This document shows, in pieces, positions 19,483 through 29,476 of a DNA stretch of 64,000 nucleotides. The notes under the pieces were generated by a model that worked only from the letters and a program-made list of their open reading frames with translations, searched no databases and was not told where the DNA came from. Position 1 is the stretch's first letter; each line of letters begins with the position of its first letter. The DNA is from Providencia sneebia DSM 19967 (GTDB lineage: Bacteria; Pseudomonadota; Gammaproteobacteria; Enterobacterales; Enterobacteriaceae), in NCBI RefSeq assembly GCF_000314895.2, contig NZ_CM001773.1:1145684-1209683 (forward strand), written 5' to 3'. Both the position numbers and the translations under genes were made by a program.

Positions 19483-20052
19483 ATGGATAAGCAGCAAGAA
19501 ATGACGGCGATGACCATAACGTTAAATGCTCGGATTGAGCCAGAAAGACGTGCTGATTTAGAAAATGCATTTTCAGAAGTCATGACAGGCATGGGAAAAA
19601 ATGTACAAATTACAGGTGGTGGCACTTTATTATCCGATGATGGTGAGCCCGATGAATGTGATATTGAGCTAGCAGTAGAAGATGCATCAGACGAAAATAT
19701 TAGCTTAATTATTCAGCTTTTCTCATCTATGTTGGCACCTAAAGGCTCTCGCTTAACTATTCATGGCGAAGATACCGTCATTGAATTTGGTGATGAAGAA
19801 GGGCTAGCACTTTATTTAAATGGTACTGATTTATCTGATGATGTTTATGAAAATAGTGATGTAAATGATATTTTCGATAAGCTAGATGAAGCAGTGGAAG
19901 ATATTGGTGCTATTCATGGTGTATGGGAAGGGCCAACAGAAACCGCTTTTTATTTTTATGGCACTACATTTGCAGAAATGTTAGCGCTATTACAACCGCT
20001 TATTGACACAATTCCATTGTGCCAAAAAAGTCGTATTGTACAAATCGCTTAA
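19483..20052 (+). CDS. Unrecognised acidic cytoplasmic protein
   Basis: A 189-residue protein with no signal peptide or membrane segment and a strong excess of Asp and Glu (e.g. LSDDGEPDECDIELAVED, LSDDVYENSDVNDIF). AAGGA lies six bases before the ATG, so translation looks genuine. It seems to have two alpha/beta halves, with a region rich in aromatic residues near the end (WEGPTETAFYFYGTTFAEML). I do not recognise a family. It lies between recD and the convergent argA and shares a hairpin terminator with argA. In E. coli recD and argA are neighbours, so this is an extra gene. Confidence 0.75.
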   Translation: MDKQQEMTAMTITLNARIEPERRADLENAFSEVMTGMGKNVQITGGGTLLSDDGEPDECDIELAVEDASDENISLIIQLFSSMLAPKGSRLTIHGEDTVIEFGDEEGLALYLNGTDLSDDVYENSDVNDIFDKLDEAVEDIGAIHGVWEGPTETAFYFYGTTFAEMLALLQPLIDTIPLCQKSRIVQIA

Positions 20053-20072
20053 TTTTTGCAAAAAGTGAATAA

Positions 20073-20117
20073 TAACTAACCTGAATGCGATATGACTTTC
20101 ATTATTCAGGTTAGTTA
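20073..20117. terminator. Bidirectional terminator between the acidic protein gene and argA
   Basis: TAACTAACCTGAAT at 20073-20086 pairs perfectly with ATTCAGGTTAGTTA at 20104-20117, a 14-bp stem with a 17-base loop between convergent genes. Both sides are AT-rich, so it can serve either direction. Confidence 0.75.
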
Positions 20118-20127
20118 ATTAGGATAA

Positions 20128-21471
20128 TTATTTATCTGCTTGTGTTTTTAGATCAAGCATTAAGATTTTTGAACGTCGCTGATAATTGTACAAAGCTTGT
20201 TTTTTTAATGGCAGCATTTCAATTTCAGCTGGCATAAAGCCGCGTTCTTGGAACCAATGTATGCTGCGCGTTGTTAGCACAAATAGCTTTTCCAAATTAA
20301 TTTGCCTAGCTTGAATGGCGATACGATGTAACAGCTCTTCACCGCGTGCTGAGCTACGATAATCAGGATGTACGGCAACACATGCCATTTCACCCAGTTT
20401 TTCATCTGGGTAAGGGTAGAGTGCTGCACATGCAATCACCAAATTATCTCGCTCAATAATGGTAAATTTATCAATTTCCATTTCAAGCTGTTCTCTTGAA
20501 CGCCTAACAAGTATGCCTTGTTGTTCCAGAGGACGAATGAGTTCTAAGATCCCACCAATATCATTAATATTTGCACGCCGTGTCTGTTCTGAGCTTTCCA
20601 TAACAATTTGAGTGCCGATTCCGTCACGAGAAAAGAGTTCTTGTATCAAAGCACCATTTTCTTGATAACTCAATAGGTGACTACGACGGACTCCTCGGCG
20701 ACAAGCGATTGCTGCACCACGTAAAAAACGCACTGTACCAGAATAGTAATCACCTTCAGCTTCCAATTCTTGAATACGTTTTTCAGCATCATTCGGGAAG
20801 AGTTCTGAGAGAATATTACCGTCTTTATCTGCAACACCTTGTGAAGAACAAAAGCCAATCAGCTTTTCTGCTTTAATTTTTACCGCAAGTTGTGTAGCAA
20901 TTTCTTCAGAAGTGAGATTAAAACTTTCTCCAGTCACGGATACAGCAACAGGTCCAATAAGGATGATAGATCCGTGATTTAGCTGGTTATTAATCGCGTC
21001 TTCATCAATACGGCGGATCCGTCCGCTATGGCAATAATCTATTCCATCATCAATGCCTAATGGTTGAGCAATAACAAAATTGCCACTCACGACATTAATA
21101 TGTGCGCCTTGTAAAGGCGTATTGCTCAAGCTCATTGATAAACGTGCTGTAATATCGAGTTGTAAAGCGCCAGATGCTTGTTTGACATATTCAAGCGTAT
21201 TCGCATCTGTTACACGAGTGTGTTTATGATAAATAGCCTCATAATGTCGCTCAGTTAAAAGATCTTCGATTTGCGGTCGGGCACCATAAACGACAACAAT
21301 ACGAATGCCAAGGCTATGTAATAATCCTATATCATTGACTATATTTGGAAAATTCTCATGCGCGATAGCTTCTCCACCCAGCATAATGACAAATGTTTTG
21401 CCGCGGTGAGCATTAATATAAGGAACCGAATGGCGAAATTCATCGACCAATTCGGTGCTGCGCTCTTTCAT
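20128..21471 (-). CDS. argA: Amino-acid N-acetyltransferase ArgA (N-acetylglutamate synthase)
   Basis: ArgA catalyses the first committed step of arginine synthesis, acetylating glutamate with acetyl-CoA, and is feedback-inhibited by arginine. The protein is about 447 residues. An amino-acid-kinase-like N-terminal domain ([26 protein letters not shown]) carries the arginine site, and a C-terminal GNAT domain follows ([38 protein letters not shown]). I start it at ATG 21471, where AGGGTG precedes [16 protein letters not shown], the E. coli-type N-terminus. A longer reading would translate through the ArgR operator. Two ARG boxes just upstream indicate arginine repression. Confidence 0.96.
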   Translation of the reverse strand: MKERSTELVDEFRHSVPYINAHRGKTFVIMLGGEAIAHENFPNIVNDIGLLHSLGIRIVVVYGARPQIEDLLTERHYEAIYHKHTRVTDANTLEYVKQASGALQLDITARLSMSLSNTPLQGAHINVVSGNFVIAQPLGIDDGIDYCHSGRIRRIDEDAINNQLNHGSIILIGPVAVSVTGESFNLTSEEIATQLAVKIKAEKLIGFCSSQGVADKDGNILSELFPNDAEKRIQELEAEGDYYSGTVRFLRGAAIACRRGVRRSHLLSYQENGALIQELFSRDGIGTQIVMESSEQTRRANINDIGGILELIRPLEQQGILVRRSREQLEMEIDKFTIIERDNLVIACAALYPYPDEKLGEMACVAVHPDYRSSARGEELLHRIAIQARQINLEKLFVLTTRSIHWFQERGFMPAEIEMLPLKKQALYNYQRRSKILMLDLKTQADK

Positions 21472-21484
21472 AATCACCCTCATG

Positions 21485-21523
21485 AATGAATTTTTATTCG
21501 ATATTAATGTATTTTTATTCTTT
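21485..21523. promoter_or_regulatory. Tandem ARG boxes (ArgR operator) upstream of argA
   Basis: Two 18-bp ArgR-type palindromes lie side by side. The first, at 21485-21502, reads AATGAATTTTTATTCGAT, a near-perfect match to wnTGAATwwwwATTCAnw. The second, at 21506-21523, has TGTATTTTTATTCT at its core and is weaker. They are three bases apart, that is 21 bp centre to centre, the spacing that lets one ArgR hexamer bind both. They end 14 bases before the argA start, so occupancy should block transcription when arginine is plentiful. Confidence 0.85.
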
Positions 21524-21716
21524 TTGGCAGCAAATATCAAGTAAAAGATGGGATAAGACTTGTAACATTTTTATCATTTGGGTTTACATATATCTATAAT
21601 AAAAAGTGTATTCTTAATGACAGTATGCGTATGATTCGTTAGAGTTCATATTTATTACCCCATTTGGCCTTATTATTAAATCACTTGATGTTTCAGCTTT
21701 AGGTTTGGAATTATTG

Positions 21717-22967
21717 ATGAGTCACCAAGAACACAGCCCATCTAAGCGCCGCTTTATTCAAGGAGCGGCCGCGCTTATGTTGCTTAGCGTTAGCCCAATT
21801 GGTTTTGCGGCGAATGCTAATATTATTGCTGTCCGCGTTTGGCCTGCATCGACCTACACGCGTGTGACGCTTGAATCCAACACGCCATTAAAATATCGCC
21901 AATTTGTTTTAAATAATCCAGAACGTATTGTTGTCGATCTTGAAGGTGTTCATCTCAATAATGTCTTAAAACAGATGAGCAATCAAATTCAGACAAGAGA
22001 TCCGTATCTTAAGTTAGTCAGAGTCGGACAATTTGATCCAAAAACAGTACGACTTGTTTTTGAAGTCAAAAGTAAAGTTAGCCCTAAAATTTTTACAATT
22101 GCGCCTGTTTCTGAATTTAAAAACCGTTTAGTGATGGATTTTTATCCGGGCAAAGGTGTTTCAACCAATGATGACCCGTTACTTGCTCTATTGGAAGATT
22201 ATAATAAGGGTGATTTAGAAGAAAGCATGCCAGCTCAGGCTAAAAAGCCAGGAACAGCCGGTAAAGATCGACCAATTATTATAATGATTGACCCTGGGCA
22301 TGGTGGTGAAGATCCCGGTGCAATAGGCAAGTATAAAACGCGAGAAAAAGATGTTGTATTACAAATTGCTCGTCGCCTAAAAGCATTGATTGATAAAGAT
22401 CCAGAAATGCGGGCTTATATGACACGTAATGAAGATGTGTTTATTCCATTAAAGGTACGTGTGGCAAAAGCTCGTAAAATGCAGGCAGATTTATTTGTTT
22501 CTATTCATGCTGATGCTTTCACTAATCGCTCTGCACATGGTTCCTCAGTCTTTGCATTATCGAAGAAAGGTGCAACAAGTAATACAGCACGTTATCTGGC
22601 TCAAACCCAAAACGAAGCTGACTTAATTGGTGGGGTGAGTAAAAGCGGTGATGCTTACCTTGATCATACAATGCTTGATCTTGTACAAACGGCCACAATT
22701 AATGATAGCTTGAAGTTTGGTGATGAAGTTTTAAAACGAATGGGAAAAGTAAATAGGTTGCATAAAAATAGAGTCGATCAGGCTGGATTTGCTGTACTTA
22801 AAGCACCTGAAATCCCATCTATATTAGTTGAAACGGCCTTTATTAGTAATTTAGAAGAAGAGCGTAAGCTAAAAACGGCAAAATTCCAGCAACAAATGGC
22901 CGAGTCGATTTTTCAAGGCATCAAAGCTTATTTTCGTAATGGCGGCACATTAGCTGTGAGAAATTAA
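21717..22967 (+). CDS. amiC: N-acetylmuramoyl-L-alanine amidase AmiC
   Basis: AmiC cuts the peptide stem from peptidoglycan during septum splitting and is activated by NlpD. The protein is about 416 residues. A twin-arginine signal ([14 protein letters not shown]) near residue 10 points to Tat export. An AMIN domain for septal targeting covers about residues 30-140 ([16 protein letters not shown]). The zinc amidase domain follows, with [20 protein letters not shown] and the catalytic block [11 protein letters not shown] use ATG 21717; an upstream TTG would only add four residues. It is divergent from argA, as in E. coli. Confidence 0.96.
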   Translation: MSHQEHSPSKRRFIQGAAALMLLSVSPIGFAANANIIAVRVWPASTYTRVTLESNTPLKYRQFVLNNPERIVVDLEGVHLNNVLKQMSNQIQTRDPYLKLVRVGQFDPKTVRLVFEVKSKVSPKIFTIAPVSEFKNRLVMDFYPGKGVSTNDDPLLALLEDYNKGDLEESMPAQAKKPGTAGKDRPIIIMIDPGHGGEDPGAIGKYKTREKDVVLQIARRLKALIDKDPEMRAYMTRNEDVFIPLKVRVAKARKMQADLFVSIHADAFTNRSAHGSSVFALSKKGATSNTARYLAQTQNEADLIGGVSKSGDAYLDHTMLDLVQTATINDSLKFGDEVLKRMGKVNRLHKNRVDQAGFAVLKAPEIPSILVETAFISNLEEERKLKTAKFQQQMAESIFQGIKAYFRNGGTLAVRN

Positions 22968-22992
22968 GCAATTAACACATGGAAATAGCATT

Positions 22993-23028
22993 AAAAAGCT
23001 GTGAACAGAAATGTGATCGGCTTTTTTT
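22993..23028. terminator. Hairpin terminator between amiC and the tRNA genes
   Basis: AAAAAGCTG pairs with CGGCTTTTT (one U-G pair), with a 16-base loop and a run of seven T on the plus side. It terminates amiC. Read on the minus strand, the stem also ends in TTTTT and can terminate the initiator tRNA transcript. Confidence 0.75.
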
Positions 23029-23083
23029 GAAAATGAGAAATAATAAAATGGGTATTAAAAACGAGAAGAGTAATCAAGAAAAT

Positions 23084-23160
<77 letters not shown>

Positions 23161-23189
23161 ACTGAAGAGTTAAATATTACAGGTAAAAT

Positions 23190-23266
<77 letters not shown>

Positions 23267-23367
23267 CCTGAAATATTTTTTAATGCGGTAAAACGGTATA
23301 TTAAAACAAACTATATCAAAATTAATTACACAGTAAAATTATAATGTATAACTAAGTTCTAAATTAT

Positions 23368-23444
<77 letters not shown>

Positions 23445-23457
23445 TCCGATAGCGGGC

Positions 23458-23485
23458 ACTATACTCGGGATGAGATCTGATGCAA
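23458..23485 (-). promoter_or_regulatory. Promoter of the initiator tRNA cluster
   Basis: On the minus strand TTGCAT and TATAGT are separated by 16 bases. They are followed by the GC-rich discriminator GCCCGC, typical of stringently controlled stable-RNA promoters. Transcription would start a few bases before the first tRNA gene. Confidence 0.7.
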
Positions 23486-23668
23486 GTTTTTTTATGTTTT
23501 TTTTACAAAATACCGCACAGATAGAACAAAATATAAGCGTAATGCCTTTTTTTTGAACTTGTTGTTAATTGATGTCGCTAATTAAAAGGTGAAACATGAT
23601 TATCCGTTTCAATCTCTATTTGAGTTTGCTATTGTGCGCGTCATATTGGATATGAGTAGGCAAATAAC

Positions 23669-24760
23669 ATGAAGCTATGGCAAAAATGGTGTGTGACCAG
23701 TGTATTTTTTACTTTTCTTGTTGGCTGTCAATCTCATCCAACAGATAAAGGACAACAGTATAAAGATGGTCGTTTAAATCAAGATCTCCAACAAGTTAGC
23801 CAATTGAATGTTCAAGGGCGACCAATCAATTCCCAAGATTTCAATCAGCAGGTTATAGAAATAAGAAATGCATCTCCTCGATTATTTCAAAATAATAATG
23901 ATACCTACCATGCGATCGAGAATTGGCTAGTTTCTGGTGGTGATCCTACGAAACTGGCAAATTTCAACTTAACGGCCTATCAAATGGAAGGGGTTGATAA
24001 CTACGGAAACGTACAATTTACGGGTTATTACACGCCTGTTATTGAAGCTCGTCGCGTTAAACAAGGTGAATTTCGTTATCCTTTATATGCAATGCCACCT
24101 AAAGGGAAAAAGCGTTTGCCAAGCCGAGCGGCTATCTATAACGGGGCTTTGAGCGATAATTTAATTTTAGCCTACAGTAATTCGCCTGTAGAAAATTTTA
24201 TGATGGAAGTGCAAGGTAGTGGCTATATTGATTATGGCGATGGTAGCCCATTAAACTTCTTTAGTTATGCTGGCAAAAATGGTCATGCATATAAAAGTAT
24301 TGGTAAAGTGCTTGTCGATAGAGGGGAAGTGCCTTTAGAGAAAATGTCGCTACAAGCAATTCATGATTGGACGAATAGCCACAGCGAACAAGAAGTCCGC
24401 CAATTATTAGAAGAGAATGCTTCTTTTGTTTTCTTTAAACCAAAATCGTTTGTGCCAGTAAGAGGTGCAAGTGCTGTTCCTTTAGTGGCGAAAGCTTCTG
24501 TTGCATCTGATAAATCACTGATCCCAGCGGGTACGGCATTACTTGCAGAAGTGCCGATATTAGATAATCAGGGGAAATTTACTGGGCGCTATGAAATGCG
24601 TATGATGGTAGCGCTTGATGTCGGTGGTGCGATTAAAGGCCATCATTTTGATATCTATCATGGCACAGGGCATGAAGCCGGTAAAATGGCCGGTTTTTAT
24701 AATCATTATGGCCGAGTGTGGGTGTTGAAGAAAAGCCAGCCACTATTTGGTAAGCCGTAG
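23669..24760 (+). CDS. mltA: Membrane-bound lytic murein transglycosylase A
   Basis: MltA is an outer-membrane lipoprotein that cleaves peptidoglycan glycan strands with formation of 1,6-anhydromuramic acid. The 363-residue protein has a lipobox (FLVGC, cysteine about residue 20). It also has the MltA domain block FTGYYTPVIEARR, the PLNFFSYAGKNG stretch, and the C-terminal 3D domain ALDVGGAIKGHHFDIYHG, which carries the catalytic aspartate. Full length for the family. It lies between the initiator tRNAs and tcdA, as in E. coli. Confidence 0.96.
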   Translation: MKLWQKWCVTSVFFTFLVGCQSHPTDKGQQYKDGRLNQDLQQVSQLNVQGRPINSQDFNQQVIEIRNASPRLFQNNNDTYHAIENWLVSGGDPTKLANFNLTAYQMEGVDNYGNVQFTGYYTPVIEARRVKQGEFRYPLYAMPPKGKKRLPSRAAIYNGALSDNLILAYSNSPVENFMMEVQGSGYIDYGDGSPLNFFSYAGKNGHAYKSIGKVLVDRGEVPLEKMSLQAIHDWTNSHSEQEVRQLLEENASFVFFKPKSFVPVRGASAVPLVAKASVASDKSLIPAGTALLAEVPILDNQGKFTGRYEMRMMVALDVGGAIKGHHFDIYHGTGHEAGKMAGFYNHYGRVWVLKKSQPLFGKP

Positions 24761-24790
24761 TCACAGTTTTAACTAAGGTTGTTTGTCATT

Positions 24791-25612
24791 ATGCAAACTC
24801 AGCTTTCAGAGGCTTGGATGCAGCGTTTTGCTGGTATTGGGCGTCTTTATGGTCAGCAAGCACTATCCTTATTTGCTCGCTCCCATGTTTGTGTTATTGG
24901 AATTGGTGGTGTTGGTGTTTGGGCGGCAGAAGCTCTGGCTCGTTCAGGTATCGGCGCGATTACACTTATTGATATGGATGATATTTGTATCACTAATACT
25001 AATCGCCAATTACACGCTCTTAAATCCACAGTAGGTCAGCCAAAAGTTGATGTCATGAAGGCGCGTATTTTAGAGATTAATCCTGAATGTACCGTCAACG
25101 TTATTGATGATTTTATTTCGGTGGATAATGTTGCGCAGCAACTTAGCGCTGGTTTTGATTATGTTATTGACGCAATTGATAGTGTGCGTCCAAAAGCAGC
25201 ATTGCTCGCTTATTGTCGCCGTTACAAAATTCCAGTGATCACAACAGGTGGTGCTGGTGGTCAGATTGATCCAACTCAAATCCAAGTTGTTGATCTGGCA
25301 AAAACAGTTCAAGATCCTTTAGCAGCAAAATTGCGAGAGCGTTTAAAGTCTGATTTTAATGTGGTTAAAAATAGCAAAGGTAAATTGGGTATTGATTGCG
25401 TTTTTTCTACAGAACAATTGGTTTACCCGCAAAGTGATGGCACGGTTTGTTCTGCAAAAAGCACAGCGGATGGTTCGAAAAGAATGGATTGTGCATCAGG
25501 ATTTGGTGCTGTAACAATGGTCACTGCGAGTTTTGGTTTTATAGCCGTTTCTCATGTATTGAAAAAAATGCTGGCTAAAGCCAAAAGAGAAGCTGAGGCT
25601 ATAGAAATATAG
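24791..25612 (+). CDS. tcdA: tRNA threonylcarbamoyladenosine dehydratase TcdA (CsdL)
   Basis: TcdA is an E1-like enzyme that cyclises t6A37 in tRNAs to ct6A using ATP, with help from the CsdA-CsdE sulfur relay encoded next door. The protein has the nucleotide-binding glycine motif VIGIGGVGVWAAEAL, the block LIDMDDICITNTNRQ, and the conserved VFSTEQLVYPQ. I place the start at ATG 24791; the upstream TTG at 24779 abuts an AAGG and would leave no spacing. Its end lies 11 bases from the convergent csdE. Confidence 0.95.
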   Translation: MQTQLSEAWMQRFAGIGRLYGQQALSLFARSHVCVIGIGGVGVWAAEALARSGIGAITLIDMDDICITNTNRQLHALKSTVGQPKVDVMKARILEINPECTVNVIDDFISVDNVAQQLSAGFDYVIDAIDSVRPKAALLAYCRRYKIPVITTGGAGGQIDPTQIQVVDLAKTVQDPLAAKLRERLKSDFNVVKNSKGKLGIDCVFSTEQLVYPQSDGTVCSAKSTADGSKRMDCASGFGAVTMVTASFGFIAVSHVLKKMLAKAKREAEAIEI

Positions 25613-25623
25613 CCTCAATACGG

Positions 25624-26085
25624 TTATTCAGCAGGTGTCATTTCGCCTGCAATATTTTGGATAGCCGTAATCAATGCTGCTATCCCATTTTGTCGGGATT
25701 CACTTAACTGACTTGATAACCCTGTTTGATTTAAAATATCTTTAAAATCAAGAGATAGAATTTCTTGGCTATTTTTATTTTCAATAGCTGCCAGCAAAAT
25801 TGCAAATAAGCCTTTTACGACACGGCCTTCACTATCACCATAGAAATGAAAAGTGCGATCATCATTGAGAATTGCACCAATCCAAACGCGATTTTCGCAC
25901 CCTTTAACTTCTTGAGTGTGCTGTTTTTCATCTTCAGTCAAAGTAGGTAATTGGCGAGCAAGCAGGATAAGTGTACGGTATTTATCTTCCCATGCTTTTT
26001 GTGCCGACAATTGTTCAATAATCTCATCAATTTTCAACTCAGAACCAAAAGGATGAGGAGCAAAATTAGGTGTGATTGAAGTCAT
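25624..26085 (-). CDS. csdE: Cysteine desulfuration protein CsdE
   Basis: CsdE is a SufE-like protein that accepts persulfide sulfur from CsdA and passes it on to targets such as TcdA. The protein is about 153 residues. The acceptor cysteine lies in VKGCENRVW, followed by FYGDSEGRVVKGLFA and a C-terminal SRQNGIAALI helix. AAGG eight bases before ATG 26085 supports this start. A longer reading from 26106 would overlap csdA by 11 bases. It follows csdA in the same direction. Confidence 0.93.
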   Translation of the reverse strand: MTSITPNFAPHPFGSELKIDEIIEQLSAQKAWEDKYRTLILLARQLPTLTEDEKQHTQEVKGCENRVWIGAILNDDRTFHFYGDSEGRVVKGLFAILLAAIENKNSQEILSLDFKDILNQTGLSSQLSESRQNGIAALITAIQNIAGEMTPAE

Positions 26086-26095
26086 TAAATTTACC

Positions 26096-27304
26096 TTATT
26101 TATCATTCAGTATCGAAAGTGCAAATTTGACTGCGTTTATAAACTTATCCATGTCGAGTAAGTTATTATAGGGCATTGCAGAAATACGTAAGCAACCTTG
26201 AGTACCAATTGCACCCATTAATGGTTGTGCACAGTGCTGACCATAGCGTAATGCAATTTTCTGTTCAGTCAATAGAAGTCCTAAATCGCTATGATGAATG
26301 TTACTAAAGTTAAATGAAAGAAGTGATGAATTAGCCTGACTGTAACGAATATAACCAGGAATTTGCTCGAGTTGCTCGTGAGCATAATTAATTAAAGCAC
26401 AGCTATAATTTTCTGCGCTAGCTAAATTAAAATTTGCTAACCAATCTAATGTTGCAGAAAAGGCGATAACTCCAGCAATATTGGGTGTACCAGCCTCAAA
26501 GCAATGAGGAATTGGTGCTGGCGTAAATTCCTCAAAATTAACCTCTGTTAGCATTTTTCCACCACCATGCCATAAAGACATCTTGGCAAGTAATTCGGGT
26601 TTCCCGTAGCACACACCAAGGCCAGTTGGCCCATAAAGCTTATGTGCAGAAAATGCATAAAAATCAATATCTGCCGTTGTTACATCAATTGGTGAATGAA
26701 CAATGCCCTGTGCTCCATCAATCACCACAAGAGCCCCCATATTATGGGCAAGCTGAGTCATTTCAGCTATATTGGGTTGTAGTCCAGTCACATTTGACAT
26801 TTGGGTAACTGCAACCACTTTAGTTTGAGAATTAAGCAGTGTTTTTAGTGTATTAATATCTAAGCAATATTCATTATTTACAGGCCATTTAACAATCTTA
26901 GCCCCCGTTTGTTGAGCTAAGATCATCCAAGGAAGTAAATTAGAGTGATGTTCTAATTCACTGACAATAATTTCATCATTAGGCTTTAATTGGTTTCTAA
27001 AATAACTTTGTGCAATGAAATTGATTGATTCAGTTGTTCCGCGAGTCCAAATAATGTCATTTTCACTTTTTGCATTAATTAATTTAGCCGCCCGAACACG
27101 CCCTTGCTCATAATTTTGAGTAATACGTAGCGCTTCTGGCGATTGTCCGCGATAAACAGAGCTTCCTGAGTGGCGATAATAATCATCAGAAGCTTGGATC
27201 ATTGTGATAGGCTTAAGCGCTGTAGCTGCGCTATCAAGAAAAATCGTCTCGCTATTGATGGCTGGAAATTGTTGGCGAAACTGTTCCGCAGAAAATGATT
27301 GCAT
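26096..27304 (-). CDS. csdA: Cysteine desulfurase CsdA
   Basis: CsdA is a PLP-dependent cysteine desulfurase of class II (SufS-like). It releases sulfur from cysteine as an enzyme-bound persulfide and hands it to CsdE. The 402-residue protein has the PLP lysine in FSAHKLYGPTGLGV, the ELEHHSNLLPW block, and the catalytic cysteine in RYGQHCAQPLM. Length and motifs are normal. The csdA-csdE operon faces tcdA, as in E. coli, and upstream of it lies the 3' end of GcvB. Confidence 0.95.
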   Translation of the reverse strand: MQSFSAEQFRQQFPAINSETIFLDSAATALKPITMIQASDDYYRHSGSSVYRGQSPEALRITQNYEQGRVRAAKLINAKSENDIIWTRGTTESINFIAQSYFRNQLKPNDEIIVSELEHHSNLLPWMILAQQTGAKIVKWPVNNEYCLDINTLKTLLNSQTKVVAVTQMSNVTGLQPNIAEMTQLAHNMGALVVIDGAQGIVHSPIDVTTADIDFYAFSAHKLYGPTGLGVCYGKPELLAKMSLWHGGGKMLTEVNFEEFTPAPIPHCFEAGTPNIAGVIAFSATLDWLANFNLASAENYSCALINYAHEQLEQIPGYIRYSQANSSLLSFNFSNIHHSDLGLLLTEQKIALRYGQHCAQPLMGAIGTQGCLRISAMPYNNLLDMDKFINAVKFALSILNDK

Positions 27305-27501
27305 TATATGTTCTTTATTTTAATGAATGGTTGTTTTATTTGTATTGATAGTAATTAATGATATTCTCAATTACTTGCTATAGATGATGCTACATTTTAC
27401 CTTAGCTATTGCAATAAATTAGCCTGATATTTGAGAATGATTATGTGTTTTTTCACATAATGCAACTGTTTTGATTTTTTGATCACTTGAATTTAGGTGA
27501 T

Positions 27502-27700
27502 AAAAAAAGCACCGCGTATTAGGCGGTGCATAACAAAAATCACTATGGACAGACAGGGTAAATGTACAGGAAGTGAAAATAGTAGCAAAAGCTACAAAGT
27601 CTGGTGTTTCCAGACAACTTGCAAACACAACATCACAACCACAAAGCCAAAAGTTCCAAAATAACTAAACTCTGTAACTTTTCGTTCCGGCTTAGGAAGT
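27502..27700 (-). ncRNA. gcvB: GcvB small regulatory RNA
   Basis: GcvB is an Hfq-dependent RNA that represses many amino-acid and peptide uptake mRNAs. On the minus strand the 5' end reads ACTTCCTAAGCCGGAACG, as in E. coli. The G/U-rich R1 seed TTGTGGTTGTGATGTTGTG lies at 27621-27644 on the complement. The conserved TCACTTCCTGTACATTTACC block follows. The RNA ends in the hairpin GCACCGC/GCGGTGC and a run of seven T. It is divergent from gcvA, which activates it in E. coli when glycine is high. An overlapping open frame on the same strand is not a gene. Confidence 0.97.
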
Positions 27701-27706
27701 GTGCAT

Positions 27707-27735
27707 ACTATAGGTATTTACTGGTGTCTCCTCAA
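27707..27735 (-). promoter_or_regulatory. gcvB promoter
   Basis: On the minus strand TTGAGG and TATAGT are spaced by exactly 17 bases. The -10 element ends six bases before the ACTTCC start of GcvB. The interval up to the gcvA start is about 65 bases and should hold the GcvA-binding sites. Confidence 0.7.
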
Positions 27736-27801
27736 GGGACAATTTATAATGCTTCGGATGAAAAAAACTAATGCATAGAATTATGCTGAGTTGACTTAAT
27801 T

Positions 27802-28743
27802 ATGTCTAAAAGATTACCCCCCCTTAATGCACTAAGGGTATTTGATGCCGCAGCTCGCCACTTAAGTTTTACTAAAGCAGCTGAAGAGCTGTTTGTGACT
27901 CAGGCTGCTGTAAGCCATCAAATGAAAAGCTTAGAAGACTTTCTTGGGCTAAAATTATTTCGCCGCCGTAATCGTTCTTTATTATTAACAGAAGATGGAC
28001 AAAGTTATTATCTTGACATTAAAGAAATTTTTTCTTCTATTAATGAGGCGACAAGAAAACTGCAAGCGCGCAGTGCCAAAGGCGCATTAACGGTTAGTTT
28101 GTCACCTAGTTTTGCCATTCAATGGCTAGTACCGCGCCTTTCTAGTTTTAATCAAGCATATCCTGGTATTGATGTGCGCATTCAAGCGGTAGATAGAGAA
28201 GAAGATAAATTAGCTGATGATGTTGATGTGGCTATCTTTTATGGTAAAGGTCATTGGCCGGGCCTAAGAACAGATCGATTGTATGCTGAATATTTAATGC
28301 CTGTATGTTCTCCTGCTTTATTAACAGGTAAGCACCAATTAAAACAACCTGAAGATTTAGTCAATCATACTTTATTGCATGATTCGTCTCGGCGGGATTG
28401 GCAAGCTTATATTCGCCAATTAGAATTACAAAATGTGGTCAATGTTCAACAAGGGCCGATTTTTAGTCATAGTGCTATGGTCATACAGGCGGCAGTTCAT
28501 GGACAAGGCGTTGCATTAACAAATAATGTGATGGCAAAAAATGAAATTGATGCAGGCAGATTAGTTTGTCCTTTTAATGAAGTCTTGATTAGTAAAAATG
28601 CCTTTTTCCTCGTTTGTCAGGAAAATCAGGCTGATTTAGGTAAAATAGCTGCATTTCGTCAATGGATATTAGCTCAAGCCGCCAGTGAGCAAGAAAAGTT
28701 AGGTTTTATCACTGGTGAACAAGACACTGTACTTATTCAATAG
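27802..28743 (+). CDS. gcvA: LysR-type regulator GcvA (glycine cleavage activator)
   Basis: GcvA controls the glycine cleavage operon gcvTHP and activates the gcvB small RNA. The 313-residue protein has an N-terminal winged helix-turn-helix (NALRVFDAAARHLSFTKAAEEL then VTQAAVSHQMKSLEDFLG) and a LysR substrate-binding domain (GALTVSLSPSFAIQWLVPRL). It is slightly longer than the E. coli protein (305) because of a C-terminal tail. Divergence from GcvB confirms identity. Confidence 0.95.
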   Translation: MSKRLPPLNALRVFDAAARHLSFTKAAEELFVTQAAVSHQMKSLEDFLGLKLFRRRNRSLLLTEDGQSYYLDIKEIFSSINEATRKLQARSAKGALTVSLSPSFAIQWLVPRLSSFNQAYPGIDVRIQAVDREEDKLADDVDVAIFYGKGHWPGLRTDRLYAEYLMPVCSPALLTGKHQLKQPEDLVNHTLLHDSSRRDWQAYIRQLELQNVVNVQQGPIFSHSAMVIQAAVHGQGVALTNNVMAKNEIDAGRLVCPFNEVLISKNAFFLVCQENQADLGKIAAFRQWILAQAASEQEKLGFITGEQDTVLIQ

Positions 28744-29080
28744 TCATTTGATAGATTTTTTCCGCTGTTTAATTATTTTGCGTCTATATTTAATGTAGAT
28801 TTGGTTTATTGATTTGATTCATTGGAATGGCGTTACGGAAGAACATAAGAGAAATAGGGCGCAAGTGGCCTAGCTCTACACACTTTTTCGCCATAATAAA
28901 TATCCCATAATGAATGGAAATAAGTAAAATGATGAAGATATATGCTACTTACTATAGAGTCGATGTTAAAAATAGAGGAAAATATCGGGCTGTCTGATTT
29001 GTGGTATTACTAAGCAGCTTAATTTATTACACACATGTAGCTCAGATGGTTTAAAAGATAATTAATAAAAAGGTGTTACT
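28744..29080. other. Intergenic region between gcvA and ygdD, nothing recognised
   Basis: The 337 bases between gcvA and ygdD hold no convincing frame. In E. coli the small lipoprotein gene ygdI lies here; no lipobox-bearing short frame was found. The last part (AAAAAGGTGTTACT) is the ygdD ribosome-binding site. No clear terminator or repeat was seen. Confidence 0.5.
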
Positions 29081-29476
29081 GTGAATAGTCGTTTGATATT
29101 AATTTTTGCAGGCATTAGCGGGTTCTTTACTGTCGCCTTCGGTGCCATTGGTTCTCATGCACTTTCATCCGTCATGAGTGCCCACCAGATGGAATGGATT
29201 CAAATTGGATTGCGTTATCAAATGTTACATACCGTCGCTTTAATGGTGATTGGTGCAATTTTGATGCGTAAAGTCATTTTGTGGTTTTATTGGTGCGGTG
29301 TTTTTTTTGCAGTAGGCATACTTCTTTTTAGTGGTAGCCTTTATTGTATGGCGCTGTTACAGGTAAAATACTTTTCCTATTTTACGCCAATAGGAGGAGT
29401 TTGTTTTCTTATTGGCTGGCTGTTGGTCGTTATCGGCGCTATGCGTCTAAGGAAACCGGCGTTACGCCATGAGTAA
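29081..29476 (+). CDS. ygdD: DUF423 inner-membrane protein YgdD
   Basis: A small (131-residue) membrane protein with about four hydrophobic segments and the DUF423 hallmark [18 protein letters not shown] at residues 13-29, plus [10 protein letters not shown]. Its function is unknown. It starts at GTG with AAAGG upstream. Its last eight bases overlap rlmM, the same pairing as in E. coli. Confidence 0.93.
   Translation: MNSRLILIFAGISGFFTVAFGAIGSHALSSVMSAHQMEWIQIGLRYQMLHTVALMVIGAILMRKVILWFYWCGVFFAVGILLFSGSLYCMALLQVKYFSYFTPIGGVCFLIGWLLVVIGAMRLRKPALRHE

Noticed and set aside
27419..27628. Minus-strand open frame over the GcvB region
   Set aside because: The sequence is explained by the conserved GcvB RNA and its terminator; the frame is coincidental.
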